Part shown: in pieces, positions 34,906-41,560 of the stretch | Layout of the letters: every line of letters starts with the position of its first letter | How positions within the stretch are numbered: position 1 is the first letter of the stretch | Origin: a virus | Strand: one strand, 5' to 3' | Virus record (IMG/VR): IMGVR_UViG_3300008952_000108 | Coordinates: 1 to 41,560 of that record | Length of the DNA stretch: 41,560 nt | The notes under the pieces: model-generated | Seen by the model: the letters and a program-made list of their open reading frames with translations, nothing else | Database searches by the model: none | Told to the model about the DNA's origin: nothing | Translations under genes and position numbers: made by a program

Positions 34906-36876
34906 TTAAGAACTTGGGTAAGTAATATCACTTCCTGCTCCTATATTGTCTCCAATTATTTCCTGTATAACAACTACTATGTCGTTACTAGGTGCTGCAG
35001 AAAAGACTATTTGTATTGTGTCCGTATCTACTCTATCAACATCGGCAAATACATCTAAATATGTGGTTCCATCGTATAATTTAACAATAATGTTATTAGA
35101 TGTTAAACCGTGAGCAATATTACATTTAAGTGCTGAGCTATCTAATTCACTAACATCTATTGTTGCTGTTTTTTGTACAGCTTTAATTCTATTATCAACA
35201 ACTGTATTTAGAGCTGTACCAGCAACTGTTATTGCGTCAGCTTCTAATGTACCATCGATATCAGCATCTCCCGATATATCTAAACTAGTTGCATCAACTT
35301 CACCTGCTACAGTTAAAACACCGCTAGCAACTGTCATTAAATCTGTATCATTCGTGTGACCTATTGTTGAACCATTAACAACAACATCATCAATATCTAA
35401 AGAACCACCCGAAATTAATCCAGTTGTTGTGATTGCAGAAGAACCAGTGTCTATTGTTCCAAATCCTGATGTAATAGATCCAGAGTTTAATGCTCCTGTG
35501 GTTACTATAGAAGAACTACCAGCAATAGGTGAATATAAAGAACCTAAAGCTGTACCATTTAATGTTATAGCGTCTGCTTCTAAAGTACCATCAACGTCGA
35601 CATCACCTGATATATCAAGAGTAGCAAATACTGAAGTACCTGTAGCTGTTACTTTACCAGTTACATTTATTGGATGTGAGAAATCAAATTCATCATTTGT
35701 AGCATCCCATAATATCGTAGCATCATTTGAAGCATCTACAGCATCTTGTATTGTAATACCTGAACCGTTTGCAGTTGATGATGTATCACTACCACTTGCA
35801 TAATTTAATACTATATTTTTATCTTCAACAGTTAATGTTCCTACGTTGGCTGTTATTGTATCACCTGATACAGTTAAATCACCAGTTACAACTAAGTCAC
35901 CTGATGTTGTTACTGTAACGTCTGTTGCGTCACCAATTGTTACACTAGAAGTTACTTGTGGTAATCTTGCTGTTAAGTTAGAAACACTAACATCTACATC
36001 GGTGTTTGTAATAGCTCCACTTGCTGCACCTAAATATCCCCATTGTGTAGCTGATATTGTAGTAGAACCAATTGCTTCTAATTGTTCTCCTTCTGCTGCT
36101 GTTAAGTTTGATATTTCAGTTACTTGACTTGCAGCTATTGTTTTGTTAGTAAGAGTACTAGTACTAGAAGCAGTTATATAACCATAATCTTCAATTCTAT
36201 TCTTTATAGCAAGCGCGGTCATTAAATGATCATTTGCATCAGAAGCTTCTGAAGTAACATCTATATCATCAACTAGATGACCACCAATTGTTAAGCTACC
36301 AGTTAAAGGACCAGCGAAAGCATCTGAAGTTACAGTACCATCAAAATATGCGTCTTTAAATTCTAATGAAGATGTACCAAGATCTATATCGTTATCTGTT
36401 ATTGGAACCAAAGCTCCGTCTTGTAATTTTATTTGTTGAGTACCATCAATGTCAAATATAATTGCATTATCTGTACTAAAATCAATATTAGCATGTGATG
36501 CACCATATCCAACTGCTAGCGAAGCGTTGTATATACTTGTTATTCCTGTTTGAGCAGCGGTTACAGCGATGTCATTAGTATTAACCGTCATACCTGTTCC
36601 AGCACCTACAGCTAATGAGCCTGATGAAGTAACAGATCCAGTTAAACCATCACCACCGTCAACTTGTGTTACGGTACCGGATCCAGATCCAGTTCCCAGT
36701 GTTTGCCATGAAGAACCGTTATAGAATTTCAGGCTTCCTGAATCGTAGATCAATTTACCAGCGGTATCACCGGCATTGCCAGTCGTTGAGTGATCTACAA
36801 CAAAGTCTTGTAATTTGTTGTCATTTAAGGTTAAATTACCTTTGACGTCCAAATGATTTAAAATAGGTATTGCCAT
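34906..36876 (-). CDS. Large tail-fibre-like protein
   Basis: A 656-residue protein starting MAIPILNHLDVKGNLTLNDN, with a fibre-type head (KLIYDSGSLKFYNGSSWQTL) and a long Ser/Thr/Asp/Gly beta-repeat shaft. Three similar blocks (LDISGDVDVDGTLEADAITL and LDISGDADIDGTLEADAITV here, and a related block in the next fibre gene) show internal duplication and kinship with the downstream fibre. A 'SSTSTLTNKTI' element and the QWGYLGAASG block are typical of marine phage fibres with trimerising beta-helical shafts. The C-terminal ~80 residues (AVQKTATIDVSELDSSALKC onward) form a separate beta domain, probably receptor-facing. The receptor is unknown. Confidence 0.8.
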   Translation of the reverse strand: MAIPILNHLDVKGNLTLNDNKLQDFVVDHSTTGNAGDTAGKLIYDSGSLKFYNGSSWQTLGTGSGSGTVTQVDGGDGLTGSVTSSGSLAVGAGTGMTVNTNDIAVTAAQTGITSIYNASLAVGYGASHANIDFSTDNAIIFDIDGTQQIKLQDGALVPITDNDIDLGTSSLEFKDAYFDGTVTSDAFAGPLTGSLTIGGHLVDDIDVTSEASDANDHLMTALAIKNRIEDYGYITASSTSTLTNKTIAASQVTEISNLTAAEGEQLEAIGSTTISATQWGYLGAASGAITNTDVDVSVSNLTARLPQVTSSVTIGDATDVTVTTSGDLVVTGDLTVSGDTITANVGTLTVEDKNIVLNYASGSDTSSTANGSGITIQDAVDASNDATILWDATNDEFDFSHPINVTGKVTATGTSVFATLDISGDVDVDGTLEADAITLNGTALGSLYSPIAGSSSIVTTGALNSGSITSGFGTIDTGSSAITTTGLISGGSLDIDDVVVNGSTIGHTNDTDLMTVASGVLTVAGEVDATSLDISGDADIDGTLEADAITVAGTALNTVVDNRIKAVQKTATIDVSELDSSALKCNIAHGLTSNNIIVKLYDGTTYLDVFADVDRVDTDTIQIVFSAAPSNDIVVVIQEIIGDNIGAGSDITYPSS

Positions 36877-36908
36877 AGTTATTTTTGTTTAATGTGTTTA
36901 AGTTTTAT

Positions 36909-37259
36909 TTATTTTTTTACATACGCAAAGCCTGTTTGATCAGAGCTAAACGATATTGTTAATTCATTTTTGTTAACATAAGTTACTATTCCAGTAGCTT
37001 GTACATTTTGATATGTACCACTACCAATTGTAATACTTATATTTGGTAAATAGTTTTCTAGATTTAAATTATGAGTTATTGTCCAAGTTGATGCTGCAGC
37101 ATTTTGATGGTGTTTAAATATACCACTATTAGCTGTTTCTACATAAGCAGCTATATCACTTATTTTAAAGTTTCTAGTAACACCAGTTACGTCACTACCT
37201 AAAACTTTATCATCAGCATGTATTGTATTATCAGTCTGTATATTTTTTATTCTAGGCAT
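36909..37259 (-). CDS. Small fibre-tip-like protein
   Basis: A 116-residue protein. Residues ~1-40 (NTIHADDKVLGSDVTGVTRN) resemble the 'DKVLGSD' attachment element of fibre assembly proteins, and residues 57-116 (STWTITHNLNLENYLPNISI to SFSSDQTGFAYVKK) are the common C-terminal beta domain of phage fibre proteins, with the W-x-I-x-H-N-L strand. Its ATG at 37259 overlaps the stop of the holin-like gene (TAATG). It probably forms part of the tail-fibre complex with the two larger fibres downstream. Confidence 0.7.
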   Translation of the reverse strand: MPRIKNIQTDNTIHADDKVLGSDVTGVTRNFKISDIAAYVETANSGIFKHHQNAAASTWTITHNLNLENYLPNISITIGSGTYQNVQATGIVTYVNKNELTISFSSDQTGFAYVKK

Positions 37260-37669
37260 TACTTTCCATTTTTAAGTTTACTATATTTTTCAGCACTTCG
37301 TCCGCCGAAATAGGCACCAATAGTAGTCATTAAAACGAGTTGAAGAAGTTCGGTCCATTTTTCTTCTACAGTAAAGTTTATAGAACCACTGTCTATAAAT
37401 ACCATTAATACTGTAGAAACAATTAGAAAAACAAGGACTAATGGACGAACTGATCTTGTTAACCAATTCCCATGTTCTAAATCTGCTTTCCAACGTTCTG
37501 TAACATTCTTCTGCATAGCTGCCTCAGCATCTATGAATATTTCAGTCATTTGTTTTTCAAATTCTGCTTTTTCGTCTTTTGTTCTAATAAATCTATCAGC
37601 AACACCAGCAAGTTTATCTACTACACTACCTCCAGCATTACCAAATATCTTTGATAATAATTTGCTCAT
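37259..37669 (-). CDS. Holin, 3TM gene-transfer-agent type
   Basis: A 136-residue protein. After a charged helical N-terminus come NVTERWKADLEHGNWLTRSV (55-74), a first membrane segment at 73-93 (VRPLVLVFLIVSTVLMVFID) and a second at ~106-122, ending GAYFGGRSAEKYSKLKNGK. The V-T-x-R-W ... N/S-W-L ... R-P-L ... GAYFG-x-R pattern is characteristic of the '3TM holin for gene-transfer release' family. It would permeabilise the inner membrane at lysis. No endolysin is recognised next to it, although the HExxH protein encoded at 40130-40498 could be considered. Strong family match. Confidence 0.85.
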   Translation of the reverse strand: MSKLLSKIFGNAGGSVVDKLAGVADRFIRTKDEKAEFEKQMTEIFIDAEAAMQKNVTERWKADLEHGNWLTRSVRPLVLVFLIVSTVLMVFIDSGSINFTVEEKWTELLQLVLMTTIGAYFGGRSAEKYSKLKNGK

Positions 37670-37671
37670 TT

Positions 37672-39501
37672 TTAAACGCTATATCCAGGTCTAGTTGTTT
37701 TACCAAATTGACCTTTATTCTTTTTATCTTTTTGATTATAACCAGCAAGACCCATGTTATTTATACTTGAATCATGAACTTTGCCTCCAAATGATGAGGT
37801 TTGACCCCCAACTTTTTTAGCAGCTAATCTATTTGCTTTTCTCCTTGCCCTACCAGCTTGTCTTATATCCTTACGATCTTGTCTACCTTCAACTCTTTTC
37901 TTTTTCTTTTCTTGCCTCTCATTAAATCTTCGCATAGAACTAGAAAGTTTATCACCTGGTCCTTTAGTAGAAATATTATGTGGATGTAATTTAGAAGTAC
38001 TAGGATCTATATCTGATATTCTACCTCCAGCTGTAGTATCTGTTGTTCCAGTATCAGTAGTTGGAGTTACATCTGGTTTTGGATCAATTGGTTTTGGATC
38101 TATTTTAGTTTCCTCTGGTATTGGATCTGGTTTCTTTTGTTCATCGTCCTCAACAACCTCTGGTTTCGGAGCATCATCTTGCAATCCGTATGCAGTTACA
38201 CCTGCAACACCAGCTAAAGTAGTGTATTTACCCCAGTTTCTTCCTAAATGACCTTTTACACCACCAGTATCAGTACCTTTAATTGCGCCACCTTTTGAAG
38301 TTCCACCTGTTGGAGATTTTATATTATGTTTTTTATTGAAAGCATCAAGTTGTTTTTGTGTTTGAGCTTTTCTAGCTTTTATAAAACCTGTTCCACTTCC
38401 TGCTTCACCATAATCTATACCTTTAATTTTACCTTTCATTTTAGTATAATCTGCTTTTGAAACTAATTTAGATTTGTCTACTTTAAATTCAGGTACATCT
38501 GGTATTCCAGCACCTTGTTTATAACTTTTTTTAGCTGTTTCTTTAAGACCTCTACCATAATCAACTGCGGAATCAACACCTTCACTAATGGATTTTGATA
38601 CTTTTTTAGATCCTTTAACAGCACTTCCAAGACCATGAAATACGTGTTCCACAACTTTTTTAAATTTAACTGGAGATTCTTTCATAGTAATTACTTCCTC
38701 ACCTGGTTTTATATTAGTAGTCCTTCTATTAAGATGAGAATCATCCCCTGCTGTTGTGTAATCTTTTTTATGATCTTCACCAGTTTTACCTTGATGGAAA
38801 TTACCAGCTATTTCATAATTACCTTTTAGTAATTGTTGCCCAACTGGAGACCATCTCTTCATTTCTTTCTTATTCTTGAATTTTTTTCCAGTATCTGGAT
38901 TTATACCCGCACCAGCTCCAAAATCTGTATTTTCAAAATAACCTAGTTGTTTTAATGATCTTGTACTAGTATTTAATTGTTTTCTTCTACCTCTATGAGC
39001 TTTACCAGCTTCATATTGACTCATTCTTTCATAAGATGAAGGTTTATCTTTTACTGTAGTTTTTGTTTTTGTCACTTGTTCTGTTGCTCCAGATGGATCA
39101 TCAACCATAACTGGATTACCTTCTGAATCAAATCTTTTCACATTGTAAGTGTTATCAGTTTTACCTTCAGCTGTAGGTGTATGAGTATCATACTTTGCTA
39201 TGTTGTATGCTTTAGCATCATCCACAGATTGTCTTGCTTCTTGTTCTGATAAACCTTCAGCTATTCTATCATTATATAAATCTTCGTAAGTATATGTTTT
39301 CTTATCTGTAGCTTGGATTTTCTTTACTACGTTTTCTACAATAGGTTTCTGTGTTACGTCAACGGTAGCACCGTACTCATCAGCTGCTGTAAATGTAGTT
39401 GATTTTTTTTCTTTAGCATCTAACTCATCTGCTTGTTTAAGTGCAGATCTCATGTACAAAGCTTTTTGTATCCTATTTGTTATTGGTGAACTTTTGCTCA
39501 T
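37672..39501 (-). CDS. Lys-rich late protein of unknown function
   Basis: A 609-residue, highly basic, low-complexity protein. It starts MSKSSPITNRIQKALYMRSALKQ, sharing PIT and SALKQ elements with the two following small proteins' relatives in this cluster. It has a possible short membrane segment (GKYTTLAGVAGVTAYGL, ~430), an acidic Pro/Asp linker (DPIPEETKIDPKPIDPKPD) and a very basic C-terminal region (RQEKKKKRVEGRQDRKDIRQ). A phrase like GEEVITMKESPVKFKKVVEH recalls small late proteins of marine flavophages. The composition suggests a DNA- or membrane-associated virion protein, but no domain is recognised. It starts just before the holin gene and ends 2 bases from it. Confidence 0.65.
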   Translation of the reverse strand: MSKSSPITNRIQKALYMRSALKQADELDAKEKKSTTFTAADEYGATVDVTQKPIVENVVKKIQATDKKTYTYEDLYNDRIAEGLSEQEARQSVDDAKAYNIAKYDTHTPTAEGKTDNTYNVKRFDSEGNPVMVDDPSGATEQVTKTKTTVKDKPSSYERMSQYEAGKAHRGRRKQLNTSTRSLKQLGYFENTDFGAGAGINPDTGKKFKNKKEMKRWSPVGQQLLKGNYEIAGNFHQGKTGEDHKKDYTTAGDDSHLNRRTTNIKPGEEVITMKESPVKFKKVVEHVFHGLGSAVKGSKKVSKSISEGVDSAVDYGRGLKETAKKSYKQGAGIPDVPEFKVDKSKLVSKADYTKMKGKIKGIDYGEAGSGTGFIKARKAQTQKQLDAFNKKHNIKSPTGGTSKGGAIKGTDTGGVKGHLGRNWGKYTTLAGVAGVTAYGLQDDAPKPEVVEDDEQKKPDPIPEETKIDPKPIDPKPDVTPTTDTGTTDTTAGGRISDIDPSTSKLHPHNISTKGPGDKLSSSMRRFNERQEKKKKRVEGRQDRKDIRQAGRARRKANRLAAKKVGGQTSSFGGKVHDSSINNMGLAGYNQKDKKNKGQFGKTTRPGYSV

Positions 39502-39536
39502 AATTTTGTTGTTTAATTGTTGTATTTAAAATATTT

Positions 39537-40133
39537 TTAATTTTTAGCTTGATACACTTTTTTCTTGCCTTTAACTTGTACCACTGGTGGTTTTGGTGCA
39601 GGTGTAGACTTCCTTGTATCTCCTCCGCCGGATATTCCGGGTTGTGATTTTTGTCCTAACCAAGATGGTCGTTTAGATTGTTTAAGCGCAGATCTCATTG
39701 TTACTGGATTACTAATGCTTAATGGATCATCTTTATAAGATTGCCAAGCGTCTCTCCTATCTTTTCCAGAGACATCATCTCCTTGGGTTGCCATAAAATC
39801 TTTTCTACTTAATAATTCTTGCGTGCCTTTTCCATCTCCGCCTCCCTTTCCGCTAGCAGTACCATCAGGGGCGTTAGGATCACCATTGCCATTATCGCCA
39901 TTACCGTTACCATTTCCATTACCGTTGCCATTACCATTACCGTTTCCATTTCCATTATCTTCTGTTTCTTCTATTTCTACTTCCGGATCTGTTGTTTGTT
40001 TTTCATTTTCAGCTGTTTTATCCGCTCTATAAGACTGAAACTTTCCAGCTGATGCTTTGGCACCTGCTACTAAATCTGGGTTATATGTTTGTTTTAAAGC
40101 ACTAGCTTTTTGAGTTATCGGTGTTGCTTTCAT
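39537..40133 (-). CDS. Late protein with a Gly-Asn repeat linker
   Basis: A 198-residue protein starting MKATPITQKASALKQTYNPD. The short motifs PITQKA, SALKQ and AGKFQSYR occur in its first 35 residues, and MRSALKQ recurs near residue 145. A central stretch of ~12 alternating Asn-Gly pairs (about 62-85) acts as a flexible linker. The tail is basic and Pro-rich (KPPVVQVKGKKKVYQAKN). The start overlaps the previous stop as ATGA (40133-40130), confirming tight coupling. No enzyme motif is visible. The motif sharing across neighbouring genes suggests a common virion docking or processing signal. Confidence 0.65.
   Translation of the reverse strand: MKATPITQKASALKQTYNPDLVAGAKASAGKFQSYRADKTAENEKQTTDPEVEIEETEDNGNGNGNGNGNGNGNGNGNGDNGNGDPNAPDGTASGKGGGDGKGTQELLSRKDFMATQGDDVSGKDRRDAWQSYKDDPLSISNPVTMRSALKQSKRPSWLGQKSQPGISGGGDTRKSTPAPKPPVVQVKGKKKVYQAKN
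39883..39956 (-). repeat. 6-base-period Asn-Gly coding repeat
   Basis: About twelve tandem hexamers of the form GGNAAY encode the Asn-Gly linker of the overlapping gene. Synonymous differences between units reduce perfect identity, but the tract is still a candidate for slippage-driven length change. Confidence 0.7.
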
Positions 40134-40498
40134 TTATTATTCTTTTTAAATTCTTTATTAGCTTTCCAAGCTTCTTGTTCCCATGGTAATTTTTTATCCC
40201 CTTCTACCATCTCATCTCTAGGATAAGCTTTTCCTTTCCAATATACATTTTCATCATCGTAATTTAAATCACCACGTTCCATTTGATCCATGTGTACTTG
40301 TTCATGAGCTATAGCTTCTAATTTTTTATGTTTAGAAGCATCTTCATTAACAAATATAGTACCATCATTATTAGCTTCAGCTACAACATCATCTTCTAAT
40401 TTTTTTTCAATCACCGGATGACCTCCAGCTGCTACATTAGTCTTCACGACTTTGTTACCGAAATGTCCTTTTGCTTTTTGTGTTATAGGTATAGCCAT
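40130..40498 (-). CDS. Small HExxH metallopeptidase-like protein
   Basis: A 122-residue protein. The motif AHEQVHMDQ contains HEQVH at 65-69, the zinc-binding HExxH signature, and PWEQEA further on (106-110) gives acidic residues that could complete the site in gluzincin fashion. The N-terminal MAIPITQKAKGHFGNK shares the PITQKA motif with neighbouring genes. A strand D-G-T-I-F-V-N precedes the metal helix, as in DUF4157-type or phage-borne zincins. It could act in virion maturation or in digestion of the cell wall, but there is no signal peptide. It ends TGA within an ATGA overlap. Peptidase activity is inferred from the motif only. Confidence 0.65.
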   Translation of the reverse strand: MAIPITQKAKGHFGNKVVKTNVAAGGHPVIEKKLEDDVVAEANNDGTIFVNEDASKHKKLEAIAHEQVHMDQMERGDLNYDDENVYWKGKAYPRDEMVEGDKKLPWEQEAWKANKEFKKNNK

Positions 40499-40532
40499 GT
40501 CTATTATATAAGTTACACTATTTTCAATATTT

Positions 40533-41507
40533 TTACTTGTCTCTAAAATATCCTCTAGCTTCTTGTATTTTTCTTAATTTCTCGCTAGTAGACGCTCCAG
40601 TTCTATCGTAGTTGATGGGTTTTTCCTTTTTATTTTCTTTTTCAATAGCCTTATCTATTATATTATGCTGTTCTTCATTAGATAAATTAGAATTTGAATC
40701 TGGATTATTCTTCATATCCTCTTCAAAATCAAGTCTATCTTGATCTGGGCCTGGTTTGTTATTACCACTAACTGAATCATAAATCTTTTTCACGCCTTTA
40801 CCAAAACCCATAATTCCTTTTACTATATATTCAGGTGTGTGAAATTTACTCTCTTTATATTTCCCTAATCCCATTTGCTCAACTAAAGGATTAGCTTCAG
40901 ATGCTGTATAATCAACACCTACCGCTAATTCACCAACAGACGCGTATGGATTTGTTCTAAGTCTTCTAACAGGATTTATTGTAGTAGGTAATGCTACTTT
41001 AGTATTAGTAAATGGTATTTTTAATCCTTTCCTAATTTTATTTGCTTTAGATATTCCTTTTGTACCAAGCTTTGCACCAGCTGAAATATAATCTAAACCA
41101 GGAACTGCTGCTAAAAGACTAAAACCTGCTTTGTCATAATCTCCTCTAAGAGCCGACACACCAGCGTTTGCTAAATCTGCTACAACACCAATACCTGGAA
41201 TAAAACCACCAATATCTAAAGCATCTTGTATTCTATCCGCCCATTTACTACTTCCTGTACCATATCCACTAGTAGGATCATCATCTTTATACCAAGGTTG
41301 TTCACCTTGATTTTTATGCTCTTCATCTTGGCTATATTCAGAACCGGTTTGTTTAATTGGTGATAAACCAGCTAAACCAGTATTTCTTACATGTACATTT
41401 TTAAAGTCAATTACGGGTCCACTACCAGAGGCATCAACGGTCACCTCTTGATAGTTATTATGCCTAGGCACAATATCCCTACTATTTACTTTTTGTACAA
41501 TGTTCAC
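40533..41507 (-). CDS. Late protein with a Gly-rich hydrophobic 'pre-toxin'-like segment
   Basis: A 324-residue protein that starts with GTG at 41507, overlapping the previous stop as TAGTG; no earlier in-frame ATG is available. Residues 94-150 (ALDIGGFIPGIGVVADLANA, then GVSALRGDYDKAGFSLLAAV) match the hydrophobic Gly-rich module found before toxin domains in polymorphic toxins and in some phage virion proteins. Near residue 46 is AGLSPIKQ, like the PITQ motif of its neighbours. The C-terminus is charged (KENKKEKPINYDRTGASTSE) with no toxin domain. A membrane-interacting or channel-like role is a guess from the hydrophobic segment. Confidence 0.6.
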   Translation of the reverse strand: MNIVQKVNSRDIVPRHNNYQEVTVDASGSGPVIDFKNVHVRNTGLAGLSPIKQTGSEYSQDEEHKNQGEQPWYKDDDPTSGYGTGSSKWADRIQDALDIGGFIPGIGVVADLANAGVSALRGDYDKAGFSLLAAVPGLDYISAGAKLGTKGISKANKIRKGLKIPFTNTKVALPTTINPVRRLRTNPYASVGELAVGVDYTASEANPLVEQMGLGKYKESKFHTPEYIVKGIMGFGKGVKKIYDSVSGNNKPGPDQDRLDFEEDMKNNPDSNSNLSNEEQHNIIDKAIEKENKKEKPINYDRTGASTSEKLRKIQEARGYFRDK

Positions 41508-41560
41508 TATCCTTTTATCTTTACAGCTTTAGCTTTCTGAGCTTCTTTTGGTGGAGGTGG
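41507..41560 (-). CDS. C-terminal end of an upstream gene, partial
   Basis: Seventeen in-frame codons (PPPPKEAQKAKAVKIKG) followed by TAG at 41509-41507 form the end of a gene whose start lies outside the window. The TAG shares its G with the GTG start of the next gene, the same TAGTG junction used at 27372. Pro- and Lys-rich tail; nothing else can be said. Confidence 0.5.
   Translation of the reverse strand, partial: PPPPKEAQKAKAVKIKG

Noticed and set aside
40499-40532. Sigma-70-like promoter (TTGAAA...TATAAT)
   Set aside because: Spacing is only 13 bases, and in this AT-rich DNA such hexamers are expected by chance; a Bacteroidota TAnnTTTG box is not present.

Overview
The window is one contiguous, AT-rich block of a tailed-phage genome. 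Every supported gene lies on the minus strand, so the gene order in transcription runs from base 41560 down to base 1. Genes are packed with gaps below 100 bases or with TAATG, TAGTG and ATGA overlaps. Almost no start has a Shine-Dalgarno sequence; upstream regions are A/T-rich. This is typical of Bacteroidota translation and suggests a flavobacterial-type, probably aquatic, host. The terminase and portal read like those of crAss-like (Crassvirales-type) phages, and the tail proteins resemble those of uncultured marine podovirus-like phages. I see no tape-measure, tail-tube or sheath gene, so a short-tailed particle is likely. These relationships come from recognition of families, not from a search.

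Layout in transcription order. (1) 41560-37259: small late proteins that share short motifs (PITQ/PITN, SALKQ, KFQSYR), a HExxH peptidase-like protein, a protein with a glycine-rich hydrophobic 'pre-toxin'-like segment, and a GTA-type holin. (2) 37259-33563: one short fibre-tip-like protein and two tail-fibre-like proteins, with a terminator hairpin between the two large fibres. (3) 33550-27899: an unusual cassette made of two ~600-residue Ser/Thr-rich proteins built from a ~10-residue repeat, with a guanidinoacetate/arginine N-methyltransferase-like protein carrying a partial Hint domain between them, followed by a GT-B/capsule-type glycosyltransferase-like protein. (4) 27837-26559: four small overlapping genes, one GroES-like. 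(5) 26559-19065: large terminase, portal, scaffold-like protein and major capsid protein, closed by a strong intrinsic terminator. (6) 18972-9661: a capsid-associated protein, two connector/ring-like proteins and a giant 2195-residue stabilisation/tail-hub protein. (7) 9651-1: internal virion or cargo-like proteins, ending in a ~2.4 kb-codon polypeptide that is split by one in-frame TGA (229 + 2146 residues), and the start of a secreted protein.

The two most striking items are the repeat/methyltransferase-Hint/glycosyltransferase cassette, which looks like a fibre with its own modification enzymes, and the giant internal protein. The latter carries zincin, PD-(D/E)xK-like and HAD-like signatures and is interrupted by a single TGA-C codon context known to be leaky. 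Functions proposed for both are inference.
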